A stretch of 64,000 nt of DNA from Strongylocentrotus droebachiensis (GCA_035222895.1 JAVYIG010006858.1:46737-110736), one strand, 5' to 3'; shown: positions 1 to 11,713, numbered from the stretch's first letter. A program made the numbers and translations. The notes: generated from the sequence alone by a model not told the origin.

Positions 1-518
1 GCGCACGTAGCTCTTCTGCAATGCTCAACGTACGTCCTATATGTCAGTGTCGCGGTACGCGGTACATGTACTTTTGTATCGAGACGTACGAGTGAGAGAA
101 AAACAACGAATAACAACAGAAGGAAATAGAGAAAAACAATAAATAATTAAAGAACAGAGAGGAAACAAAGAATGTCATAAGCAGAGAGAGAAAACAAAAA
201 CTAACTTGAAAGAAAGAGAGAAATTAGAGAAGGAATTAATCAAAGTAAGGAAAGAGAGAAACCAAATAATATTATGGTTTATGTGGTTTAATTCCGCCTT
301 CTTCAGGGTTTCAATTTTTGACGTGTATCCTACTTTCAAACCATTTGCTGATTCGGACCCCCCCCCCCCCTAACACACGTGTACACATATCGACACATAC
401 ACAGACTACACTCGACATAATATGTGTAATGGTAATGTAATACATAAACTGTGATTTAAATATTGCACTCGTACCATTTTCTATTAGTGGGATCACGTCT
501 TTCATTTGTTAAATTCAT
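1..518. other. Intergenic, no gene seen
   Basis: No coding exon is recognised. From about 90 to 265 the + strand is a purine-rich stretch of GAGAGAAA and AACAA words, and a run of C lies near 360. Short open frames here show no family resemblance. Confidence 0.5.
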
Positions 519-1030
519 GTCATTTGTTTCTAAGACCTAATTTCTCTAATTCTCTTGACCCCTCTCCCTTCATATTTGTTTTCTAAGACCTCCCCCCCCC
601 CCCCTCATTTCTCTTCATATTTGTTTTCTAAGACCCATTTCTCCCCCGCCCCCCCCCCCCATCTCTATTCATATTTGTTTTCTAAGACCTCTCTCTCTCG
701 ACCCACTCTCTCTCTCGTATGTATTTCTCAGACCCCTCTTTCTTTCTCTCTCATTAACCCCCTCTTCATATTTGTTTCTAAGGCCTCTCTCTCTCTCTTC
801 ATATTTGTTTCTAAGACCCCCCCCCCCCTCTCTTTCTCATTTCTTGATATTTGTTTCTAAGACCTCTCTCTCTCTAGCTCTCAATTCATGATATTTGTTT
901 CTAAGACCCCCTCTCTTTCTCACTTCTTGAATTCATATTTGTTTCTAAGACCTCTGTCTCTCTCTCCCTTTCTCTCTTTCTCATTTTAAATTCATGATAT
1001 TTGTTTATAAGACCTCTCTTTCTCTCTTTT
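519..1030 (+). repeat. Pyrimidine-rich minisatellite
   Basis: About ten degenerate units share the core CATATTTGTTTCTAAGACC and are separated by CT or C runs of variable length. Spacing is roughly 40 to 65 bases. The open frame across it (555-860) is a by-product of the repeat and should not be read as a protein. Confidence 0.85.
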
Positions 1031-2280
1031 TCCATTCATCACTTTGTCTAGTGTAATGTACAGACACATAACATATAAAGGAAATTATACACCAGTTTTA
1101 CATGAATTCATTTGCACTTTATTTACTGCTTTACATTCATATACTTTTTTTTTCGTGAAGGTAATCTAATCCTTCAATGTCAGAGAAGTAATACAAAAGA
1201 TACAGGAGTATGTGTATGCATAAATAGTTATATAAAGAAGAAATATGTAGTAAAAGTGAAAGCAAACAATAGTAGAAATTTGAACAGATAATTTGACAGT
1301 GTGTTAAGATTTAGATGCAAGAAATGACTATAAGAAATTTTTATTTGAAAATACATGCACATGTAGATAAAAAGAGATCTGAACATAGGCGGATTCATGG
1401 GCGCAGAGGCGTGCACCGCACTTTACTTTGGAGATAACGAACTGAATACACATAATAATGGATGATACGTGAAAATATTTTTCTTCAGCGAGTAACAATA
1501 TTTCACGTATTTCGCGAAAATTGATCATCCAATATTATAATTATTATTTAGATACTCCACAGAGATATTGTGATTTATTCACCATTTTTTATAATATACT
1601 AGTACATGTACTTGTAAACTGCATCTTGGCAATTGAAGCTTGAAACGAGTGCAAATATGAAATTTCCCAAGCATTTATGTGGTGCTGGTGCACAACTAAC
1701 ATGAAAAGTTTAAAATGTTTGAATTTCAAGAAAACAGTAGGCCTACCGTAACACTAATATAATCATTTACCTGTACAAAGTTGAACATCTAGAATTTACA
1801 TATCCCAATCCAAGTTGTTACTTGAAGTTATTGTGACGTTACAATTATTGAAAACGAAGTAGTTACTTGGATGGTGCAATTTGTAACATCAGAATAAAAT
1901 TACATTCAACCAAACTAATGCAAAACCATAGAAACAAATTTACCAACACAACATGTAATAGTATATATCAGAGGTTTCTTCAATTGGGGTAATTTGTTTT
2001 TTTTATCAGAAACAGCATTAAAAAAATTGCCTGCAATATTGTTTTGAGTTTTTACGGCGCCGTCAATATAAAATATGAATATTTACGTCATTCATGTTGA
2101 AGCAAGACAAGTCTTTATTTGCCAATTGAAAATGGTGGAAATCACATTTGCAGTTGTAGATCTAGACCCTCCTCCCCCCTACCACTACCAGTATTTTTTT
2201 TTACTTTTACATGAAAATGTCTTGTCATTGGACAGTTTTGATTTTGATATGCAACAGAAAGAGGATTGCTAAACCAATAC
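1031..2280. other. Intergenic, no gene seen
   Basis: AT-rich DNA with no recognisable domain, RNA gene or terminal-repeat element. If the minus-strand exon at 2281-2502 belongs to a live gene, its next exon should lie here or further left, but I could not identify one. Confidence 0.4.
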
Positions 2281-2502
2281 CTTGAAGAGCACATATTTCT
2301 TCGCTGTCGGGCAGGTTCTCATTACCCTCCATGTGGTGCGAGAAGACTCTGCAAACTCGCTCATCCATTTTTTTGCATCATCTTCTGCTTTGACATTTAT
2401 CACCAGTGATGCTGTGAATCCAGATTCATCATGGCTCTCAAAGTTATTTACATGGTAATGGTATTCATGATCTTCATTATGGGTAGATCTAGGTAGAATT
2501 GC
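2281..2502 (-). CDS. Single exon, transposase-like N-terminal domain fragment
   Basis: The minus-strand frame is open over exactly 74 codons. It is bounded by a strong acceptor (a pyrimidine tract then TTTTGCAG, just right of 2502) and a good donor (CTTCAAG then GTATTG, just left of 2281). Both ends are phase 0. The peptide contains DDAKKWMSEFAESSRTTWRV and ends in VLFK. This resembles the N-terminal segment of large invertebrate proteins with MULE-transposase and SWIM zinc-finger parts, where a W-[FL]-x-F-x-x-S-x-T-x-W-R-V core precedes a Cys/His segment. That assignment is from memory and tentative. No neighbouring exon of the same gene is visible, so it may be an exon of a minus-strand gene or a stranded transposon fragment. 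Confidence 0.45.
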
Positions 2503-2926
2503 CTGCAAAACAAACAAACAAAACAAAAAACAATATTATTCCAAGATCTGTAGAGGGCAAGCTCTATACTATAACAGTTAGGCTAGGGCGTAGGGGGGCT
2601 AGATCAAGATCGCAATCTAACTGTTAGATACCGGTAGTAGGGGCCTTGCTTACTAGGTATAACACAGGCACAGCTAAAATCAGGCAATTGCCACACACAG
2701 AACCATCTGTATGTCAGGCTGTGCTAGAAATGGCTGCATGCTGCCATCTTTTTTGCTGAAGAATAATCAACTGAATCAGGTACAGATCTAAACCTACCTC
2801 AAAATAAAATAGGTTATTTTGGGACCATGCTTCAATCCTTGGGTGTTAAGTCTTAACAGATTGAATGTATGCACCTTTGCATGCAGGGGTCTAACTTAGA
2901 TCTATCTTTAGTAGGAAATCCTCACT
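2503..2926. other. Intergenic, no feature seen
   Basis: Holds the acceptor tract for the minus-strand exon on its left. No other coding or repeat signature is recognised. Confidence 0.35.
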
Positions 2927-3136
2927 GTGCAGCAGGTCCCTGTAGGCTGTGCGACTACCCGTTCGAGGGGAGATGACAACAACAGACTCATCCCACTTCT
3001 ATGCAGAACCCAATCGTACCAGCGCAGTTATCTACCCCAAACTATTACCAATTGGAACAATTTACCCATCGAAATAAAGAACCAAACATCTCATTCTGCC
3101 CTAAAGTTTCAAATAGCTCTTAGCAAAGAAGCATAG
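2927..3136 (+). pseudogene. Non-LTR retrotransposon C-terminal remnant
   Basis: A 69-codon frame ending at a stop carries the pattern RTQSYQRSYLPQTITNWNNL followed by P-I-E-I. This is characteristic of the extreme C-terminus of reverse transcriptases of L2/CR1/Jockey-type elements (arginine-rich stretch, S-[FY]-x-P-[RQ]-[TA]-[IV], W-N-x-L-P). Nothing of the catalytic RT domain is visible upstream, so this is a 5'-truncated dead copy. Confidence 0.7.
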
Positions 3137-4512
3137 TCATGTCGCACAGCAGCAGCACCACTCTGGACGACGATGCTGAATAGCGATGTCCGGATATCAT
3201 CCCGAGTAAATCCTGAGTAAACCTACGAGGTCAATTTTAATTGACCTTGCATAATTGCAGTTTGCACACACAATTCGCCCATGTGTATCGCAAACATCAC
3301 TACTCAAACTAGATCTACAAGTGAATCCAGATCCAGCAGTTACCATGGTTACTGCAAACCTGAATAAACATGGAATGTTTTGCGAGCCTAATTCATTGCG
3401 TCACAGCCTTCAGGGAAACATCGACATGTGAGCTGATGAAGTAAAGTGACACCTACATTAACGCGAACTGAGTCCTAGCCTAGGCCCTAGGCTACGGAAA
3501 ACATTGACAGTTAAAATTATTAACTGAAAAGTATTAACCATAGTCTAGATCTAGACCTAGTAGATCTAGATTCTATACGGTACGTAGATAGTAGAAGTAG
3601 TAAAGTTAGCTTTAGTAGACTTTATTGGAGAACTTGTTTAGCACAGGGCTAGATCTACTTCATATTCATAACTCCTAAGTTAACTCATGAACTGTATTAA
3701 GTTAGTAAGTTACACCTTAAGTTAGGCCCTCCTGCAGTCCTAGACTACATAACGTTAGATCTAACGTTATGTTTGTTTACATTGTTACTTATGCTTAGCT
3801 AGTCCAATTGACATTGCTGTTGTTAATGTTGACTGACAGACAGTACTGACAGTGACAGTGACAATGTGACACTGTGCAGCGACTCACTTAGTCTTACTCT
3901 TAGTTTTGCTAACTATGGATGCCTAACAGTTACAGTTAATCGTACTCATATAACTACAATTCAAAACTGGATTTACAGTATTCATACCCGCAAAGGCGTC
4001 TGCATTGCCACTCCGTCATCATCCTCGATGAATTCCATCGTGCAGCAAGCTTCTTAACTTGTTGTTCTGAACTTGAAATCCTATATCTTCTCCCTTAATC
4101 TTCAGTATTGCAGCTGCGTACGGTGTGTATAAATGCTGCATCGACGTACGTCTGTGCATGTACGATTCGATTTGGAACTGGCGCGCCCGATCGAGGAGCG
4201 TAGACTAGACTCATTCAAGCAGTTTCATTGCTATTTACCGGGAAAATGTCCAGGCCAGGGTGTAAAACGCAAAGTCGCTGCCGGGGCTCAGGCCCTGGAC
4301 CCCACGTTAATTTACGTGTAAGAGTGGTGGTGATGCAGATTTTTCTTCTGCACCCCCCTTCCGAACGTTTTTGCTCATTACGCCGTTGCCCCTGGAAGGT
4401 GAGCCCCTGGAATGTTTGCCCCCCCCCCCCCCCCCCTCATCCCCAATCCCAAACTGCCTCCGGCGCGCCTGTTCATAGTGTTCGTCGAGGGTGCATCTCC
4501 TGTCGAAGAAAT
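3137..4512. other. Intergenic, no gene seen
   Basis: AT-rich with many AGATCTA words around 3530-3770, partly self-complementary. The open frames at 3866-4057 and 4133-4321 show no family resemblance. Confidence 0.35.
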
Positions 4513-4788
4513 ATGGGACCAAAGGGGAAATCTGTTAGAGGGAAGAGAGGGAAGGGAAAGAAACGTGAGGAGGAAGGAGAAAGAAGAGGAGAGCAGCAAC
4601 AACAATATCAAGAAATGATGGCCATCGGAAGCGACCGGGAGGAGGCGATAGAACATGACGACGATGACGAGGAGGAGGGAGAACCATCAAGACGGCAGTT
4701 TGATAGCGATGAAGATGAGGTAACGGGGAAACTCAGAAAGAAGAAGTATGCCTTTGATGCCACCACATGCAGAGCAAAAACTTGTTGA
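4513..4788 (+). CDS. Acidic/basic ORF followed by MADF/Myb-SANT-like fragment (frameshifted)
   Basis: From the ATG at 4513 a frame of about 90 codons encodes a lysine/arginine-rich start (MGPKGKSVRGKRGKGKK), a glutamine run, then acidic stretches (HDDDDEEEG, SDEDE). It then leaves frame. The +1 frame from about 4766 reads EQKLVEFFGEHDCFYNKGS, then R-Y-A-N. This matches the start of MADF or Myb/SANT-like DNA-binding domains (L-V-x-x-[FV]-x-x-H-x-C-[FL]-Y-[DN]-K-x-S-x-x-Y). The two parts may be one gene broken by a frameshift, or joined by an intron (a possible donor GAG|GTAACG lies at about 4719). Such two-part proteins accompany PIF/Harbinger transposons, so a domesticated or dead transposon gene is likely. 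No further domain follows. Confidence 0.35.
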   Translation: MGPKGKSVRGKRGKGKKREEEGERRGEQQQQYQEMMAIGSDREEAIEHDDDDEEEGEPSRRQFDSDEDEVTGKLRKKKYAFDATTCRAKTC

Positions 4789-5321
4789 ATTCTTCGGTGA
4801 ACATGACTGCTTTTATAATAAAGGAAGTAACAGATATGCTAACAGTAAACAATTATTTTCGGGAAACAATTATTTTCGGGAACTGGCAGGTAAAACAAAG
4901 ATCCTTTTTTGGAAAGAAATGTTCATGGCTTATAGTACGCTCTTGTCCATGCATTATGATAACATTTCTTGCCAACCCTTATGGAATAATGATTACATTA
5001 AAATAGGCAATAGCTCAATATATAATATAAAATTGTGTCAAGAGGGAGTTCGTTTGTCAATGATATTTTAGAGACAAATGGTGTTTTTTTTTTCTCTCTG
5101 GAACATTTCCAAGAAAAGTATAATATTCAAATAAATTTTATTTTTTTATCGTGGATTATGCGATGCAATTAGACAAGGGTTTAACAACTGTACTATTTTT
5201 TAACAAGGTGCTACAACCTCTTTTCCAGATACAATGGCATTTGTTATGAAATGTATTAAAGGATGTTCACATATGTATGCAATTTTATTAAAGAGAAGAA
5301 AAGGACTAAGTAAAAGTTTTC

Positions 5322-5726
5322 TTAAAGGTAAAAACCAGTATTGGAAACGCCCCAATTTCAAACAATGAAATGGAAGCTCTTTATTACCAATCATGTGAAA
5401 GAATATGTTTTGACTAGTACATGATGATAAACAATTTGCCGGGAAACCGCCTACTAATTGATATATTTGGTAAATTAGTTTATTTATTGGACTGTGAGAG
5501 ATAAACGCACGTGTCGCGCACGTGTACGTAGTCCCATATACATCTATCTGTGTACAGTGCTTGTAACTTTACGAAGACTGGGCCAAATTTCTTATCATTT
5601 TGATGATTCCAGAACCTAGCAGTACACACCAATACTTATATGCTAGATGATCAACCTTTTCTGATCGATTCTACAACGTTTCTTTCACAATGCAATCGCA
5701 TGACCATAACTGGTCTTTATCTTTAA
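5322..5726. mobile_element. piggyBac-type MITE (TTAA ends)
   Basis: Bounded by TTAA on both sides with inverted ends AAGGTAAAAACCAGTATTGG / CATAACTGGTCTTTATCTT. Its interior matches, inverted, the element at 56573-56947 and is related to those at 15229, 58932 and 63641. No coding capacity. The TTAA target is supported by the empty site at 59525-59528. Confidence 0.8.
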
Positions 5727-5954
5727 ATGGAAATACATTTTCAACCTGAATGATAAGAGTTGGGAAACACATTGTTCTATTGGATTTAATTGTACCATTG
5801 ATGTGGGCTTACGATGGTTTCAGTTTGAAGTTTTGCAACGCATATAATATACGAACGATCTACTGTTTAAAATGAATTTAGTCCCAAGAAAATAATGTAC
5901 ATTTTGTAATGAACAGATTGAAACAGTTATACATCTGCTTAAGGACTGCAAATC
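5727..5954. other. Unassigned spacer
   Basis: AT-rich; probably the lower part of the retroelement whose tail follows, but too decayed to read. Confidence 0.3.
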
Positions 5955-6170
5955 AGTAGATAGTTTCAAGGCCAGCCTGAAAACTTATCTAATGGCCAAC
6001 TTTAACTAATATCATCTTCTTCTTTTTTTTTTTATAACCATGTGTAATGTAATTTTAAGCAAAATTATATCTATGTATATTATGTAACTCATTGTAAGCG
6101 CCTTGAGCACCCTCTGGGTGGATATGTTTGCGCGTTATAAATGTCTTTATTATTATTATTATGTGATTGT
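5955..6170 (+). mobile_element. CR1/L2-like retrotransposon 3' end
   Basis: A short C-terminal coding remnant (D-S-F-K-A-S-L-K-T-Y-L-M, then stop) is followed by a 3' tail with TGTAAGCGCCTTGAGCACC and GCGTTATAAAT, closing in an (ATT)n microsatellite. Such GCGC...TATAAAT tails with a terminal simple repeat are typical 3' ends of CR1/L2-type elements. Confidence 0.7.
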
Positions 6171-7239
6171 ACGCATGTTAAACATATTTGGGATAGGTTA
6201 GAGCACTGGATTTATACTGGAACCGGAAATGAATTAACATTTTCATTACAAGATAAATTATATTTGGTTTAAGAGGTTCAAATAATTATGCATTGAATTG
6301 TATACTGATTGTGTTGTGACAGATGGTGTATACTTGCAACAACAAAAAACAATTGCCCGACTTTGATAATATTAGAGTTTCGATTATAAATTACTTCAAA
6401 AAAGAAAAGTATATTGCAAATTCGAATTGTAGAAATAATAAATTCACAAGAAAATGGTTTCAATTCAGGAATTTGTTTCATAAAATGATATTTTTTCTGT
6501 ATTTGTTTTTTCTTTCCATGAAAATTAGAAATGAATTATTGATTTGTTAGTTTTCTGTTATCTCAACAGTTCAACAAAACTTGTATCTTGAGAGCCAATT
6601 TTATTAATTAGTATATTAATAAAATAAATTACCTTGAATATATATTTGTTAATTTGTTTCAAATGAAAATCAATAAAATCCCTGTGGAAGGAAAAATATG
6701 GAGAAAAAAAAACAGTACGTTCAAGAAACAATTGATGGAGTTGCAGTTGCAGTTGTAGTCTTCTTGGCAATACTGCCATCGTGAAACATCAAACTTTCAA
6801 CAGTCAAATGTTCGATAGTATACGGCAGCGCTTTTTATGCAACCCGACCAAATATTTAAAAATATTGTAAGATATTCTTACGAAAGACTTGAAAATTCCA
6901 TGAGTTACACGTACGACCACCTTGCGAGAACAAAGACTCGTAAGATTGGCATAAGTCTGACGTAAGAAGAACTTAAGGCGTTCTTACGAAAAACGTTCGA
7001 ACTCTAGGCCCATTGTATAACAGAAAATCACTTCGTTTCTCAAGAAGGTCTTGAGTTGTTCTTGCGAATTAAACGGCGTTCGTACGAACTTCGTAAGAAG
7101 GATGTAAGAAACTATGCCCCATCTACGAATCTCTACGAACTCTGACATTCGTAGGAACAGGGAGATTCGTACGAACGCATCGTTCGTAAGAACATTTGTG
7201 ACACCAACAGGAATACAATTGTATTTCAATGTCATGGGC
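6171..7239. other. Spacer with a GTTCGTAAGAAC-type motif cluster
   Basis: 6171-6780 is AT-rich without identifiable content. From about 6860 to 7200 the words TTCTTACGAA and GTTCGTAAGAAC recur in both orientations, giving many small inverted repeats. It looks like the body of an unclassified repeat, interrupted or flanked on the right by the mariner-like MITE. Confidence 0.4.
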
Positions 7240-7716
7240 CGTTGAAGATCAGCCATGCATCAGGTCTTTCGTCTTCTTTGTGCATGTCTGATCGTCAACG
7301 AAACGGAGTTAAGTCTTTTGTCAACTCTGTTCGTTGCAACGGCAAGAAGCCAGTAAAAACGAACCCGTTTGATCAAATTATGAAAATGCAAGCATTACTT
7401 TAAACAAATAGAACTTTGTTATTCCTGGCTCATTTTTCCTGATTGAGGTGTCATATCAAAGGGGACAAATTGAACTTTCTAGAAATGTAATTTTCCCTTT
7501 AAAATTCAGATGCCGCCCGCTAAATGACTTTTTGGTTTCCTCTCTTCAAATTGCTTTTAATCACTCATGCGTGAAATATGCATCATATGAGTTACATCAA
7601 ATGAAAGAAGAGGATCTAAGCTTTCCAAATATGTGTCATTTATTAACTATAATTGTAATTAAGTTATGATAAAACATCGATGATTCTGCGGTTTCGTTTT
7701 TTCTGGGACGCACTGT
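7240..7716. mobile_element. Tc1/mariner-like MITE, left end missing
   Basis: The right end reads, on the opposite strand, ACAGTGCGTCCCAGAAAAAA, the same terminal sequence as the left end of the element at 60271. The interior aligns with 60310-60753. A TA follows the right terminus. The left terminal repeat is absent; homology starts at about 7240. The 73-codon frame inside has no known domain. Confidence 0.75.
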
Positions 7717-7798
7717 ATAGTTTATTTTATTGCGGGCTATAGTGCAAAGTATTGTATTTACTACGAACCATTGTTTACTGGTCACAATCATGTGACAA

Positions 7799-10700
7799 CA
7801 GGGGCGTAAATCCCGGGGGGATAGGGGGGATGCATCCCCCCTCGCTTGAAGGAGGGGGGATGGCCTGTACAAATATCCCCCTCCCCCTGATATTACCCAA
7901 AAAAAAGAGAGAAAAAAAAGGAAGAAGAAGAAGAAGACAAAAATGTGATTGTTTCAATTTCAGCATAATGCATGAGAAATGAGTTATTTTTTAATGTATG
8001 TATAACTGTATAGCCTACACGTATACAGTATGTCACGATCATTAAGAGTAGCTGCGCGACGTGCGCGAACAAGCACTTCACAAACTTCAGAATAATCTTT
8101 CGTTATTTTGCAAGGTATTATTATAGCCCAGACGTAAAGCGCGCAATCATGTACAGTAGATGCCCGGCTCCCCCCCCCCCCCCCCCCACCCCACACTCAG
8201 TGTTATTTAGGGTACGCGTATGCTCGTTCCCTCCCTTTGAAAGCACCCCCCCCCCCCCCTATCTCAGGACTGCCAACATTTCTGAATCCCCTTTCGCCGG
8301 CTTTTCGCTGGCTTTTCCTGCCTTGGAGACCCCCCAAAAAAATCCGGAACACTGCTAAATGTACCACCCCCCCCCCCCCCAATTTCAGTTGAGCTTTAGT
8401 CGATCGAGGGGGACTGGGGGCCAATGTTTTTACTTTTCAAAATAAAATAATCCTGAATGAGCTTTCAAAGCTAGCAGGAATTTCAGGAATTTGATCCCGG
8501 GATTTGATCAATTTGTCTATGATATTCAAGATATTTTATAACCCCCTTTTTACATTACTCAGGAGTCCAAAGAGAGAGAGAAAAAAAACCCACCCCCTTT
8601 TTAAAGAAAACTCCGGGTGAAAAGTCAAATACACCCCCTTTTTTTACAATTCTCGGGCCGGATTTTGTCGCGCGAAAAAGTACCCCTTTCCTGGAGATTT
8701 TAGGAACGCGCATGCGGTCCCTCCGACCCCGGAGTGTGGGGGGGGGGGGGGTAGATGAAGACTGAAGTTCCAGAACTGGCGTGTTCAAGACTTACAGTGG
8801 CCGTTTGTCTCTTCAGTTATTTCAAGGTAAGCCTGTACACATTCTTATTATTTTTATATTTGAGAAAGGATTTGGCTGAGGAAATTAAAGAATTCATTAG
8901 ATTTAATGAATAAACACAGTACATGTATCATTATATGAATTCCAGAAACATTTTTTAAGAGGTGTGAAAACTGTGAACGCATCTGATTGAGAGTGATAAA
9001 TAATACGGTAACTGTTGCAGTGCCCAAGTCCTACTCGGTGGTTGTCATTTGTTCACACCTAAAACTTAAGGGACGAGGGGGTGGTATTTAAGGGCTGCAA
9101 TGCATGTGATGTTTGTGTAGGTCTATGAATGAATTAATTTGTTGTTTATATTGAATGAATTGAATTGAATTCAGATAAATAGGGCTTAATAAGAGTCGAA
9201 AACGGTGCAACGAATCGTCTGCTTTCTCTAATAATTTAAGGAAACATCAAGGCTTCCGCGCTTCGCGCGAGAGGGGGAAACTGAATTCAGATAAATAGGG
9301 CTTATTAAGAGTCGAAAACGGTTCATCGAATCGTCTGCTTTCTGTAATAATTTAAGGAAACGTCAAAGCTTCCGCGCTTCGCGCGAGAAGGGGAATCTGA
9401 ATTCAGATAAATAGGACTTAATAAGAGTCGAAAACGGTGCAACGAATCGTCTTCTTTCTATAATAATTAAATCAACGTCTAAGCTTTTCGCGCTTCGCGC
9501 GGGAAGGGGAAACTGAATTCAGACGAGAATTAAGAGTCGAGAACAGTACACCCAATCGTCTGCTTTCTCTAATAATTTAAGGAAACGTCAGGGCTTCCGC
9601 GTTTCGCGCGAGAGGGGGAAACTGAATTCAGATAAATAGGGGATTGTTATGAGTCGAAAACAGTGCAATGAATCGTCTTCTTTTTATAATAATTAAATCA
9701 AACGTCCAAGCTTTTCGCGCTTCGCGCGGGAAGGGGAAACTGAATTCAGACGAGAATTAAGAGTCGAGAACAGTACACCCAATCGTCTGCTTTCTCTAAT
9801 AATTTAAGGAAACGTCAAGGCTTCCGCGCTTCGCGCGAGAGGGGGAAACTGAATTCAGATAAATAGGGCTTATTAAGAGTCGAAAACGGTACAACGAATC
9901 GTCTACTTTCTCTAATAATTTAATGAAATGTCAAAGCTTCCGCGCTTCGCGCGGGAAAAAGAGGGAGAAACTGAATTCATACAAGGATTAAGAGTCGAGC
10001 ACGGTTCAACGAATTGTCTACTTTCTCTAATAATTTAATGAAACGCCAAAACTTCCGCGCGGTAGGGGGGCCGGGGGGGAACTGAATTCAGACAAGGATT
10101 AACAGTCGAGAACGGTACAGCAAATCGTCTTCTTTTTATAATAATTTAATGAAACGCCAAAGCTTTCGCGCGGGAGGGGGGGGGGGGGAATCATTCAGAC
10201 AAGGGTTAACAGTCGAGAACGGTACAATAAATCGTCTTCTTTTCCTAATAATTTAAGGAAAGGTCTAAGCTTCCGCGCTTCGCGCGCACTTTGAGTGATT
10301 CGCCTGCTCACTACCGCCCCTCCCTAAAATGAGATCCTAGCTCCGCGCCTGCACTAAAATATATAGCTATGATGCTGACTAAGTTGACGAAATAATTCGT
10401 ATATTTATGTCGTCGAGGAAAATGACCATTTGCGCATACGCAATTACTATAGATAGTCCGTAGGAAACCAATTTAGCCTTCGGCCCCGGGTATATAGGGT
10501 TAAATTTGTAAATATTGGGAAATTTAATTTTGTCGGTAATTGGGGGCTAGTTTTGTCGGTAATCGTTGGCCTCTACACCCCCCCCCCCCCCACTAAAAAA
10601 GGTCTAGCGACGCCCCTGACCATTATACATCATTTTCTAAGTGAAGGGACTCAAAATAAAGTGTTCGCATCTTCCTGACAAAATACTCAATCTTTATGTT

Positions 10701-10996
10701 ACTACTTGAAAGTGTGTCGTCTTATTTCGGAGTTCATTATAATAAAACACTACAGTTTGCAGCTGTCAGTATTTCGAAATATGTCCAATTCTTTTACTTT
10801 ATGGTTGTCAAATTTGGCATGTGCGTGTATGTATGTATGCATGTATAAATTTATGTACATGTGTGTGTGTGTTGTGTGTCTGTGCGTGCGCGATCGCGCG
10901 CGCTTGCGTAAATTAGTGTGGGCGTGTGCTCGTGCTAGTATGTGATGGCTATCGCCGATCATCCCCCCCACTCCTCGGTACGGATTTACGCCCCTG
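7799..10996. mobile_element. Non-autonomous hAT-type transposon, complete with target duplications
   Basis: The 3,198-bp element starts CAGGGGCGTAAATCC at 7799 and ends with its exact inverse GGATTTACGCCCCTG at 10982-10996. Both flanks are the same 8 bases, TGTGACAA, at 7791-7798 and 10997-11004. The 8-bp duplication and CAGGGG ends are hallmarks of the hAT superfamily. No transposase is recognisable; the inside is homopolymer C/G tracts, a minisatellite and a TG tract. Receptor copy 2 has an uninterrupted version of the flanking sequence at about 53335, so the element inserted into copy 1 after the duplication. Confidence 0.9.
9166..10288 (+). repeat. Ten-unit minisatellite inside the hAT element
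   Basis: Ten units of about 108-120 bases each contain GAATTCAGA, AAGAGTCGA, AATCGTCT, AATAATTTAA and a self-complementary CGCGCTTCGCGCG. Units near 9514 and 9742 share variants not found in their neighbours, which suggests expansion in two-unit steps. Later units lose part of the CGCGCTTCGCGCG core and gain G runs. Confidence 0.9.
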
Positions 10997-11004
10997 TGTG
11001 ACAA

Positions 11005-11600
11005 CATTAAATAAACCAGGAAAAAAACGGAAAAGGCTGAATCTTTAGTTCATAAGACTCGATGTGTGTTAATTAAGGCGTTTGGGAATTGTCAAAATCA
11101 AATAGAATGGATTCCATTTCTCTGAATTCGATTATAACTCTACTATTTCAAAAGATGGTAATTACAAACTTTATATTTAAATCTATATCGGATATATGGC
11201 ACAACATTTTCTGGTAATAGCAAACAAAAAAATTGAAAGACGGGGGATAGATTATTCCTCAAAAATGTAAATTTTAGATAATTATTAAGGGGTGTTTTAT
11301 GTTCTTCTGCAAATTTGCCCCAACAGATACACATAATAGTATACGTTTTCCCTGAAAATCGTTGGTAGACAAAGAAAAGAAAACAGCATCAAATAACTTT
11401 TTTCTTTATCATTTGAATATTAAATTTTACTCTCAACTGTTTTACTAAAACAAGTGCAAATTCTATGCAACTTTATTGCTATAACCGAAGTACTCACTAG
11501 GCATAATTGTAGTAAGCTTTTGAGTACTTATGGTGATGGTACTAATGCCACTTTGATGTAAACATCCACATTCATAATGTTATATTTATAACATATACAG
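11005..11600. other. Intron/flank of receptor copy 1 shared with copy 2
   Basis: Aligns well with 53337-53940, directly upstream of the orthologous exon of copy 2. No exon is seen here. In copy 2 the preceding exon (52353-52507) lies 1.4 kb upstream; its counterpart was not found in 1-11600. Confidence 0.6.
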
Positions 11601-11713
11601 GATTTCATAGCCGGGCAATTAGTAACAACTAGTAATGGAGGTCACTATTACATCGGCTTAGAAGACATGGACCAGGATGGTACATACAGATGGATTGATG
11701 GAACAGACCCTGG
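11601..11713 (+). CDS. Copy 1 exon: CTLD-A, middle
   Basis: Acceptor ATATACAG before 11601, donor GG|GTATGTG; phase 0 to 2. Encodes the CTLD core YYIGLEDMDQDGTYRWIDGT, where W-I-D-G-T is the usual CTLD hydrophobic-core motif. Two codons longer than the copy 2 exon at 53941. Confidence 0.9.

Noticed and set aside
555-860. 101-residue frame in the 5' minisatellite
   Set aside because: Product is the translated repeat unit only.
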